From NCBI RefSeq assembly GCF_000384035.1, contig NZ_KB913024.1, positions 4,131,162 through 4,195,161 of the forward strand: a stretch of 64,000 nt of DNA, written 5' to 3'. The position numbers and the translations under genes are program-made. Below the pieces are notes generated by a model. That model made no database searches, was not told the DNA's origin, and worked only from the letters and a program-made list of their open reading frames with translations. Source of the stretch: Actinopolyspora mortivallis DSM 44261. Lineage in GTDB: Bacteria; Actinomycetota; Actinomycetes; Mycobacteriales; Pseudonocardiaceae. Positions 58,368-64,000 of this stretch are shown piece after piece; position 1 is the first letter of the stretch; every line of letters starts with the position of its first letter.

Positions 58368-58676
58368 TCAGGCCACCGAGACGTCCACCCGGTGCAGTCC
58401 CGGACCCTGGGCCGAGACCTCGGCCTCACCGCTGCCGTCGCGGTGCAGCGCGCGTACGGTCCAGGAGCCCTGGGCGGCGTAGAAACGGAAGTCGCCCTCC
58501 TCGGAGGAGACGACCTCGGCGGTGAACTCCCCGGAGGAGTCCAGCAACCGCACGAAGGCTCCGCCGACCGGTTGGCCACCCGAGCGGATCCTGCCCGCCA
58601 GGACGGTCTGGTCCCCGGTGTCGGTGTCGACGGCCCCGGTCTGGTCGGGTGCTCCGCATCCGCTGCTCATGGTCAT
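58368..58676 (-). CDS. SseC-like DUF1416 protein
   Basis: The 102-aa protein begins MTMSSGCGAPDQTG. It has a carboxypeptidase-regulatory-like beta-sandwich (VLAGRIRSGGQPVGGAFVRLL, GDFRFYAAQGSWTVRAL). It is the Rv0814c (SseC2) counterpart. Its ATG overlaps the stop of the sulfurtransferase gene (ATGA), so they are coupled. It probably assists sulfur transfer; the mechanism is unknown. Confidence 0.9.
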   Translation of the reverse strand: MTMSSGCGAPDQTGAVDTDTGDQTVLAGRIRSGGQPVGGAFVRLLDSSGEFTAEVVSSEEGDFRFYAAQGSWTVRALHRDGSGEAEVSAQGPGLHRVDVSVA

Positions 58677-59518
58677 GCCTCCTGCTCACTCGGGTTCTCG
58701 ATCGGCACGCCCACCAGCGAGCCGTACTCCGTCCAGGAGCCGTCGTAGTTCTTCACGTTCTGGTGGCCGAGCAGTTCGTGCAGCACGAACCAGGTGTGCG
58801 AGGAACGCTCCCCGATGCGGCAGTAGGCGATGGTGTCCCGGGACTCGTCCAGCCCGGCCTCGTTGTACACCTTGCGCAGTTCCTCGTCCGACTTGAAGGT
58901 GCCGTCCTCGTTGGCCGCCCGGCTCCACGGAACGTTGATGGCGGAGGGGATGTGCCCGCCGCGCTGGGCGGACTCCTGCGGAAGGTGGGCCGGCGCGAGC
59001 AGCTTGCCGGAGAACTCGTCGGGCGAGCGGACGTCGACGAGGTTGCGCTTTCCGATGGCGTCCACGACCTCGTCGCGGAAGGCGCGGATGGAGGTGTCCG
59101 GCTCGGCGGCGACGTAGTTGGTGCGCGGACGCTGGGGAACGTCCTTGGTCAGTTCGCGGCCGTCCAGCTCCCACTTCTTGCGTCCGCCGTCGAGCAGGCG
59201 CACGTCACGGTGCCCGTACAGCTTGAAGTACCAGTAGGCGTAGGCGGCGAACCAGTTGTTGTTGCCGCCGTAGAGGATCACCGTGTCGTCGTTCGAGATA
59301 CCCTTGGAGGAGAGCAGTTTGCCGAACTCCTCGCGGCCGACGAAGTCGCGCCGCACGTGGTCCTGCAGTTCGTTGCGCCAGTCGAGTTTGACGGCGCCCG
59401 GGATGTGTCCGTTGTCGTAGGCCGTGGTGTCCTCGTCGACCTCGGCGAACACGACCCCCTCGGTGTCCAGGTTCTGCTCGGCCCAGTCGGTACTCACCAG
59501 GACCTGTTCACGACTCAT
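58673..59518 (-). CDS. Thiosulfate sulfurtransferase (two-domain rhodanese)
   Basis: The 281-aa protein has an N-terminal inactive rhodanese domain (EDTTAYDNGHIPGAVKLDW, VILYGGNNNWFAAYAYW). The C-terminal active domain has LVDVRSPDEFSG, RGGHIPSAINVPW and the loop AYCRIGERSSHTW, in which Cys is the persulfide carrier. It transfers sulfane sulfur from thiosulfate. It is the CysA2/Rv0815c counterpart, between the DUF4395 and SseC genes, downstream of a cysteine leader peptide. Confidence 0.93.
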   Translation of the reverse strand: MSREQVLVSTDWAEQNLDTEGVVFAEVDEDTTAYDNGHIPGAVKLDWRNELQDHVRRDFVGREEFGKLLSSKGISNDDTVILYGGNNNWFAAYAYWYFKLYGHRDVRLLDGGRKKWELDGRELTKDVPQRPRTNYVAAEPDTSIRAFRDEVVDAIGKRNLVDVRSPDEFSGKLLAPAHLPQESAQRGGHIPSAINVPWSRAANEDGTFKSDEELRKVYNEAGLDESRDTIAYCRIGERSSHTWFVLHELLGHQNVKNYDGSWTEYGSLVGVPIENPSEQEA

Positions 59519-59555
59519 GGATGGGCTCCTTCGTTCGTATCGGCGAAGCGGAATC

Positions 59556-60005
59556 TCAGTGGCTCTCGGTGGGGGATCCGGCGGGTGCCAACCTGCGGAC
59601 CAGCAGGTACAGCCGGCAACCGAGGCAGTAGCCGAAGGCGGCGTTGAGCAGGGCGGCTGCCAGCGCCAGCGCGTTGGTCACCACGCCGAAGGTGGTCCAG
59701 CCCGTCGCGTAGCCCACGGTGGCCAGCAGGGTGAAGGCGAAGCCGACCCCCTGGGCGAAGCGGACCGGCCCCGGATCCTCCCCCTGTTCCTCGGGGAGCT
59801 CGCGCAGGTGGGACCGCAGGGTCTTCCGGTACAGCTGACCCCAGGGGTTCATCCGCAGCCCGACGAAGGCGCAGAGCGCGAACAGCGCGGTCTGCGCCGC
59901 CAGGACGCGCCAGCTTCCCGTCACCAGGCCCACGGAGAGAACACCGCTGGTGATCCAGGCCGTGAAGCGGACACCACGGGGATCTACAGGGTGATCTGTC
60001 GACAT
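59556..60005 (-). CDS. DUF4395 membrane protein
   Basis: The 149-aa protein has four hydrophobic segments, begins MSTDHPVDPRGVRFTAWITS, and carries the signature NAAFGYCLGCRLYLL with a CxxC near the C-terminus. DUF4395 proteins accompany rhodaneses and thioredoxins. AGGAG lies 5 nt before ATG 60005. It is the first structural gene of the sulfur operon; its leader holds the cysteine uORF. Confidence 0.88.
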   Translation of the reverse strand: MSTDHPVDPRGVRFTAWITSGVLSVGLVTGSWRVLAAQTALFALCAFVGLRMNPWGQLYRKTLRSHLRELPEEQGEDPGPVRFAQGVGFAFTLLATVGYATGWTTFGVVTNALALAAALLNAAFGYCLGCRLYLLVRRLAPAGSPTESH

Positions 60006-60082
60006 GGGCTCTCCTGGCCGGTGGGCTGGATCGTCGAGTCCGTCGGGCGTCGCACGCGCCACGTCGGTCGTGAGCGCTTCTC

Positions 60083-60101
60083 CGGCGGTCGCCTCCCGCC
60101 G
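60083..60101 (-). other. Hairpin just after the cysteine leader peptide
   Basis: CGGCGG (60083-60088) can pair with CCGCCG (60096-60101). It begins 7 nt past the leader stop codon on the minus strand, where an attenuator would lie. Stability is modest. Confidence 0.4.
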
Positions 60102-60107
60102 CCCTGG

Positions 60108-60182
60108 TCATCTCCTACGACACAGGCTGCTTCCGACGCGGCACAGATCCACCACGCGTCTGGAGGTCAGCAGTACGTGCAC
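60108..60182 (-). CDS. 24-aa leaderless cysteine leader peptide (attenuator uORF)
   Basis: The peptide MHVLLTSRRVVDLCRVGSS continues with LCRRR and then stops. It contains two Cys. It matches the short LTSRRxxDLCR leader peptides found upstream of sulfur genes in actinobacteria, which sense cysteine by ribosome pausing. TAGTCT (60195-60190) lies 7 nt before the GTG, so the transcript starts on the start codon. The DUF4395-rhodanese-SseC operon begins 102 nt further on. Confidence 0.85.
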   Translation of the reverse strand: MHVLLTSRRVVDLCRVGSSLCRRR

Positions 60183-60189
60183 GTCACGC

Positions 60190-60195
60190 AGACTA
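60190..60195 (-). promoter_or_regulatory. -10 box TAGTCT of the cysteine-leader promoter
   Basis: It sits exactly 7 nt upstream of GTG 60182 on the minus strand. Confidence 0.7.
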
Positions 60196-60295
60196 CCGGT
60201 CACGACCGGCGATCGGAAAGATTGTTCACCTGTTGGGACGGCCCGTCCTCCTCGGCCCGACACGGGCGGTGACCGGCCCGGGCGGTAGGCGCCCG

Positions 60296-60772
60296 TCAAT
60301 CCACATAGGACCTGAGTGCCTCGGTGAGTCCCTCCCGGCGCGGCACTCCCCGGATCCGGAACAGTTCGTGGCCGTTCGGGTCGAGGGCGATGGTGGTGGG
60401 GGTGGTGTGCACCCCCAGCGGTGTCGACCACTCGGGGTGGTGGCTGAGGTCGAACTCCACGTGCCGCACTGCCGGCTCCCGCTCGGCCAGCGCGGACAAC
60501 AGCACGCGGGTGTGCCGGCACGGCGCGCAGAACGCCGTGGACAGCTGCACCAGTGTCACCGCCGCGTCGGCCTCCGTCCCGTGCGGGCGCACGGCACCGC
60601 GCAGCGCCTCGGCCATCTCGGGGGGAAGCTGTTCGAACACCGGTCGTCGTCCCCTCTCCTCGCCGCGGAAGGTGCCCGGGGTGGTGATCCTGCCCGCCCG
60701 CACCCGGAGCAGCGCACCGAGCGTCAGCACCGCGAGCGACACACCGGCCAGGGTCCACCAGCCCGGTGACAT
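60296..60772 (-). CDS. Membrane-anchored thioredoxin (ThiX-like)
   Basis: The 158-aa protein has an N-terminal helix (WWTLAGVSLAVLTLGALL) and a thioredoxin fold. The redox motif is FCAPCRHTR (CxxC = CAPC), and cis-Pro is in HTTPTTIAL. It probably reduces disulfides or persulfides at the membrane. ATG 60772 overlaps the stop of the lmeA-like gene by ATGA. It is the counterpart of Rv0816c. Confidence 0.9.
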   Translation of the reverse strand: MSPGWWTLAGVSLAVLTLGALLRVRAGRITTPGTFRGEERGRRPVFEQLPPEMAEALRGAVRPHGTEADAAVTLVQLSTAFCAPCRHTRVLLSALAEREPAVRHVEFDLSHHPEWSTPLGVHTTPTTIALDPNGHELFRIRGVPRREGLTEALRSYVD

Positions 60773-61539
60773 CAGTTTCCCGTTCCGGGCCCGTTGACGG
60801 TCACGTCGTGGGCCGTTCCCTCCACCACCAGGGCGCCCCGCTCGACGTGGACCTCGGTCGGTCGCACGTCGAAGGGCAGCATCCCCGGTTCGAGGGTGGT
60901 GGTGAACCGCCCCAGGATCGCCCGCTCGAAACGGCCCGCCAGTTCCACGGAACCGACCTCGTCGTTGTTCAGGTCCAGCCGACGCGGTTCGATCCTGATC
61001 CCGCCGTCGGCCACCACGAGCCGTCCGGTGACGGTCACCCGGTTGGTGACTCCCGCGATGCCCACGACCCCCTCCAGTCGCACTCCCGCCACGGAGCCCT
61101 CGCCGGGGTCCGCGGCGGTCTCCGTCGGGGAGATGCTCAGCTTCTGGACCGGAAGCACCTCCTGGAGCGTGGACTCGTCGATCCGGGCGCGTCCGACCAC
61201 CTCCGCGATGTCGATCCTGCTCGAACCACCGCCGATCATCGCGAAGGTGTCCACCCGGGCGTGGTGCAGATCGGCCTGCACGTCCACGTCCGACAACGGA
61301 CCCGCGTCCACGCCCGGCGCGTCCAACCACACGTCCCGGAAGTCCCCGCGCGCGGCCTGGGTCAGGAACGGGAACCCGTTGATCCGCACCTCGGGCTCTT
61401 GGCCGAGTTCGAGACTGTCCCCCAACTTCGTGGCCACCCGGTTCTCGGCGACCGCGGCGGCACCGAAGTCGGCGGCCACCAGCAGACCGAGCACCACCAA
61501 CAGCGTTATGACCAGCTTCTTCGGGAAGGCACGTTGCAC
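60772..61539 (-). CDS. LmeA-like (DUF2993) phospholipid-binding protein
   Basis: The 255-aa protein has an N-terminal signal/anchor (KKLVITLLVVLGLLVAADFG) and then a DUF2993 fold. The segments ENRVATKLGDSLELGQEPEVRI, GFPFLTQAARGDFRDVWLDA and GLPLP-like GMLPFDVRPTEVHVERGALV are characteristic. In mycobacteria LmeA (Rv0817c) supports mannan elongation of lipomannan, which fits the two GT87 genes here. GTG 61539 follows AAGGGAACC. Confidence 0.87.
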   Translation of the reverse strand: MQRAFPKKLVITLLVVLGLLVAADFGAAAVAENRVATKLGDSLELGQEPEVRINGFPFLTQAARGDFRDVWLDAPGVDAGPLSDVDVQADLHHARVDTFAMIGGGSSRIDIAEVVGRARIDESTLQEVLPVQKLSISPTETAADPGEGSVAGVRLEGVVGIAGVTNRVTVTGRLVVADGGIRIEPRRLDLNNDEVGSVELAGRFERAILGRFTTTLEPGMLPFDVRPTEVHVERGALVVEGTAHDVTVNGPGTGN

Positions 61540-61887
61540 GCCGGTTCCCTTCCGTCCGGGGGTCGGGGTGAGGGCTCCTCCGCGTGTCCACGGAGGAATC
61601 CGGGAGAGCACCGCTTTCGAGGATCGCACACCTTGGCCGGGGGCCGGGGGCCTCCGGCTGATCCGTGCGGAAAACCACTGGTCGGGCCTTCACGGCGCCG
61701 GAAGAATCGCGTTCACACGCGGTTCACCGAAAGATCCGACGCCGCTGCCGGCGGTGGCGTGTGATGTGCGCCGTGTTACCCGTGCCTGTCGGCGACGTGA
61801 CGGGTATTCTGCCGCTCATCGGAGGCAACGGAGCCTCGCCGTCCGTGTTGCCCACACCGGTGGAAACCGGTTTACGGAGGCCTTCAG
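61540..61887 (+). promoter_or_regulatory. glnR: Divergent intergenic region with glnR promoter
   Basis: This 348-nt gap has no gene. TATTCT (61804-61809) resembles a -10 for glnR, giving a leader of about 70 nt. GGAGG (61876-61880) is the ribosome-binding site. The lmeA-side promoter is not clear. Confidence 0.45.
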
Positions 61888-62712
61888 ATGAGCTCCGAAC
61901 TGTTGTTGGTGTCCGGCGAGTCCGACTGCGAGTCCGTGCTGCCCTCCCTCGCGCTGCTTCCCCACCGGGTGCGGGTGGTGCCTCCGGACTCCTCGGCGAT
62001 GGCCACGGCGGTCGGTCACGAACTCGTGTTCGTGGACGCGCGTGGCGATCTGGCGCGGGCACGCGACCTCTGTCGCATGCTGTCCTCCGGTGCCATGGGA
62101 GTGCCCGTGCTCGCGGTGGTGAACGAGGGCGGACTGGTCGTGGTCAACTCCGAGTGGGGGGTCGACGACGTGTTGCTGCCCACGGCGGGACCGGCCGAGG
62201 TGGACGCGCGGATCCGGCTGCGTACCCAGCACGGCAACGCCGCCGGCGCGGGCGGGCCGGTCACGGTGGGGGACCTGGTCATCGAGGAGGAGACCTACAC
62301 GGCCCGGCTGAGGGGTCGTGCCCTCGAACTCACCTACAAGGAGTTCGAGCTGCTCAAACACCTGGCCACCCACGCGGGCCGGGTGTTCACCCGGGTGCAG
62401 CTGTTGCAGGAGGTCTGGGGCTACGACTTCTTCGGCGGGACGCGCACCGTCGACGTCCACATCCGGCGGCTGCGGGCCAAGCTCGGCCCCGAGCACGAGG
62501 CGATGATCGGGACCGTGCGCAGCGTGGGCTACAAGTTCGTCCGCCCCGCCCGTTCCGGCAGGGACGGTGGCGGTTCCCGACGGGCCGACTCGGCGGCCCA
62601 CGAGGCGGAACGGGCCGCGCTGTCCGGCGAGGAGCACGGCGAGGAGGACGACTCCTCCGAGCGGGCCGTCTTCCGGGCGGGTGAGGAGCTGTCGGCCCGG
62701 GCCGGCGAGTGA
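61888..62712 (+). CDS. glnR: GlnR-type nitrogen regulator (orphan OmpR family)
   Basis: The 274-aa protein has a receiver-like domain (about 1-110) with Asp50 in LVFVDARGD but without the usual acidic pair or Lys, as in GlnR. A winged-helix effector lies at about 126-222 (ALELTYKEFELLKHLATHAGRVF, EVWGYDFFGGTRTVDVHIRRLR, VGYKFVRP). It regulates nitrogen assimilation genes. An acidic, Ser-rich tail of about 50 residues after 222 is longer than in known GlnR. The counterpart is Rv0818, next to mshD. Confidence 0.9.
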   Translation: MSSELLLVSGESDCESVLPSLALLPHRVRVVPPDSSAMATAVGHELVFVDARGDLARARDLCRMLSSGAMGVPVLAVVNEGGLVVVNSEWGVDDVLLPTAGPAEVDARIRLRTQHGNAAGAGGPVTVGDLVIEEETYTARLRGRALELTYKEFELLKHLATHAGRVFTRVQLLQEVWGYDFFGGTRTVDVHIRRLRAKLGPEHEAMIGTVRSVGYKFVRPARSGRDGGGSRRADSAAHEAERAALSGEEHGEEDDSSERAVFRAGEELSARAGE

Positions 62713-62822
62713 GGCCACGAAGCCCGTTCGTGCGGGTGCCTCTTCGGGAGCGGTGGGAGTCCTCACACGGCGAGACGTTCCCCCGTGGTCGCGGACGGGC
62801 GGCCCGAACGGGCGAGTGTGGG

Positions 62823-62828
62823 TAATCT
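62823..62828 (+). promoter_or_regulatory. mshD: -10 box TAATCT of mshD
   Basis: It lies 8 nt before GTG 62837, so the transcript is leaderless or nearly so. Confidence 0.55.
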
Positions 62829-62836
62829 CGGCCGGT

Positions 62837-63802
62837 GTGGTGCAGCTGACGTGGCGAAACGGACTGGATGACGCCGAGACCGCCGAGGTCGAGAACCTGC
62901 TGGCGGAGGCGGAGGAAACGGACGGGGTGGCCCCCGTGGGCGAGCAGGTGTTCCTGCGACTGCGTTCCCACCGGGGAGTCGCCGAACAGGTCGAGCCGGT
63001 CCGGGCGGACGTGCCGGGCTCGGAGCACTTCGTGGCCCGGCTCGACGGTGAGTTGGCGGGTTACGCCCACCTGGACACCTCCGGGGAGGCCGCGGGTCAG
63101 CCGTTGGTGGCCGAGCTGGCGGTGCGCCCCGGTTCCCGCCGGCGAGGGGTGGGCACCGAGTTGGTCCGGGCGCTGGCCCAACGGGCGGAGGTTCCGCTCA
63201 CGGCCGAGGCCCCGGCGGGGGATACCGGGGGGTTGCGCCTGTGGTCGCACGGGTTGTTGCCCGACGCGGTGGGGCTGGCCGAGCGGTTCGGGGCCGTGCG
63301 GGTCCGCGAGCTGTGGCGGATGGGACGCGAGCTGGCCGGAGCCGAGCTCGACGAGCCGAGGCTGCCCGAGGGGGTGAGTATCCGCTCCTTCCGGGTGGAC
63401 CGGGACGAGCCGGAGCTCGTCCGGGTCAACCACCGTGCCTTCCGGTGGCACCCCGAGCAGGGCGGTATGACCGAGGCGGAGCTGCGGGAGAAGGAGCGGC
63501 TCGACTGGTTCGACCCCGCCGGGTTCCTGCTGGCGGTGGACGAGTCGGACACGGTGCTCGGCTTCCACTGGACCAAGGTTCACCCCGACGGCACCGGTGA
63601 GGTCTACGTGGTCGGCGTGGATCCGGACACACAGGGTAGTGGGCTCGGGCGGGCGCTGACTCTCGCCGGGCTGCGGTACCTCAGGGACGTGGGGTGCCCA
63701 CGGGTGATGCTGTACGTGGAGGCGGACAACGGTCCCGCCGTGGCGGTCTACCGCCGACTCGGCTTCGAACGCTGGGATGTCGACGCCCAGTTCGGCCTGT
63801 GA
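62837..63802 (+). CDS. mshD: Mycothiol synthase MshD
   Basis: The 321-aa protein has two tandem GNAT domains. The N-terminal one includes ELAVRPGSRRRGVGTEL, the second VNHRAFRWHPEQGGMTEAEL and VYVVGVDPDTQGSGLGRALTL, then VMLYVEADNGPAVAVYRRLGF. It acetylates Cys-GlcN-Ins with acetyl-CoA to give mycothiol. The length is normal. Starts GTG 62837 and GTG 62840 are adjacent and cannot be told apart. Confidence 0.95.
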   Translation: MVQLTWRNGLDDAETAEVENLLAEAEETDGVAPVGEQVFLRLRSHRGVAEQVEPVRADVPGSEHFVARLDGELAGYAHLDTSGEAAGQPLVAELAVRPGSRRRGVGTELVRALAQRAEVPLTAEAPAGDTGGLRLWSHGLLPDAVGLAERFGAVRVRELWRMGRELAGAELDEPRLPEGVSIRSFRVDRDEPELVRVNHRAFRWHPEQGGMTEAELREKERLDWFDPAGFLLAVDESDTVLGFHWTKVHPDGTGEVYVVGVDPDTQGSGLGRALTLAGLRYLRDVGCPRVMLYVEADNGPAVAVYRRLGFERWDVDAQFGL

Positions 63803-63834
63803 CCCTGTTGCGGACACACCGTGTTCGACTCTGC

Positions 63835-63873
63835 TGTGTGGGTGAGTGGGCCTATCGTTCGCTCGCCCACACA
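63835..63873 (+). terminator. mshD terminator hairpin
   Basis: TGTGTGGGTGAG (63835-63846) pairs with CTCGCCCACACA (63862-63873), 12 bp with one G-T pair and a 15-nt loop. There is no U-tract. Confidence 0.55.
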
Positions 63874-63902
63874 GCTGTGGGATTGCTTACGTAGCGTGCT
63901 GT

Positions 63903-63920
63903 GTTCACTTTTTGTTCACC
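63903..63920 (+). promoter_or_regulatory. PHO box
   Basis: GTTCAC (63903-63908) and GTTCACC (63914-63920) are direct repeats with an 11-nt period, the actinomycete PhoP-binding pattern. The gene controlled would be that starting at the window edge. Confidence 0.7.
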
Positions 63921-63964
63921 TGAATGGTGGCTGGCGGCTACCGAATGGTCGTACCGTCCCGAGG

Positions 63965-64000
63965 GTGAACGGCACACGCCGTTGGCTCCCGCTCTTGGAG
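63965..64000 (+). CDS. Start of a gene cut by the right edge (possibly pstS)
   Basis: GTG 63965 opens a frame MNGTRRWLPLLE with a basic start like a signal peptide. Downstream of a PHO box, pstS or another phosphate-uptake gene is expected. Only 12 codons are visible, so the identity is inference from context. Confidence 0.35.
   Translation, partial: MNGTRRWLPLLE

Noticed and set aside
59515..60111. A frame starting at the ATG overlapping the cysteine leader stop
   Set aside because: It is out of frame with DUF4395 and of Arg/Pro-rich shadow composition; the ribosome-binding site is too close to its ATG.

Overview
The window is high-GC actinobacterial chromosome from a mycothiol-producing member of the Pseudonocardiaceae/Actinopolysporaceae type. 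The evidence is mycothiol synthase, an inositol-phosphate synthase of the actinobacterial type, RsiG, DUF3073, type VII secretion substrates, many GTG/TTG starts, and promoters in which a TANNNT box lies 6-8 nt from the start codon (leaderless genes). No species is claimed.

Layout. 1-12.8 kb: an ABC permease tail, a possible small RNA, trmB, a NarL-type two-component pair, a nucleoside-deaminase-like amidohydrolase, an SDR, a PhoX-type phosphatase, an MFS pump, a HAD hydrolase and a GNAT enzyme. 12.8-17.7 kb: the replication/ribosome cluster dnaB-rplI-rpsR-ssb-rpsF, all on the minus strand. dnaB carries a 302-residue intein and is preceded by a row of DnaA-box-like sequences. 18.9-21.3 kb: endonuclease IV and a GT87-type membrane glycosyltransferase. 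21.3-23.0 kb: a small accessory scar made of a tRNA 3' end, an integrase tail, a four-repeat type I-E CRISPR array without cas genes, an Imm1 immunity gene and a DddA/SCP1.201-like deaminase toxin tip. 23.0-26.5 kb: a WYL regulator, a DinB-like protein and a second GT87 protein. 26.5-30.7 kb: an AT-rich insertion of cell-wall-directed genes that separates this GT87 gene from ponA. 30.7-36.7 kb: ponA, DUF5318, padR and ino1.

36.8-46.4 kb: a three-gene operon of type VII secretion-like small proteins, a DUF3558-type lipoprotein, a glucose dehydrogenase/GH15 pair, a T7SS-associated protein, a PRC-barrel protein and a LuxR-type regulator. The 3' end of the LuxR-type gene is duplicated as a perfect 52-bp direct repeat on the far side of a Doc toxin-antitoxin cassette. 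46.4-64 kb: a block whose gene order resembles mycobacterial Rv0807-Rv0819: SCP-like protein, purF, purM, DUF3073, ygfZ, pabC, nitrobindin-like protein, sseC/cysA sulfur genes, thioredoxin, lmeA, glnR and mshD. It ends in a PHO box at the right edge. A leaderless two-cysteine leader peptide precedes the sulfurtransferase operon.

How the genes connect: ino1 and mshD are early and late steps of mycothiol synthesis. The cysteine leader, rhodanese, DUF1416 protein and thioredoxin handle sulfur. glnR and the PHO box mark nitrogen and phosphate control. ponA, the GT87 proteins and the AT-rich island act at the envelope. The accessory material is confined to three scars: 21.3-23.0, 26.5-30.7 and 45.0-45.9 kb.
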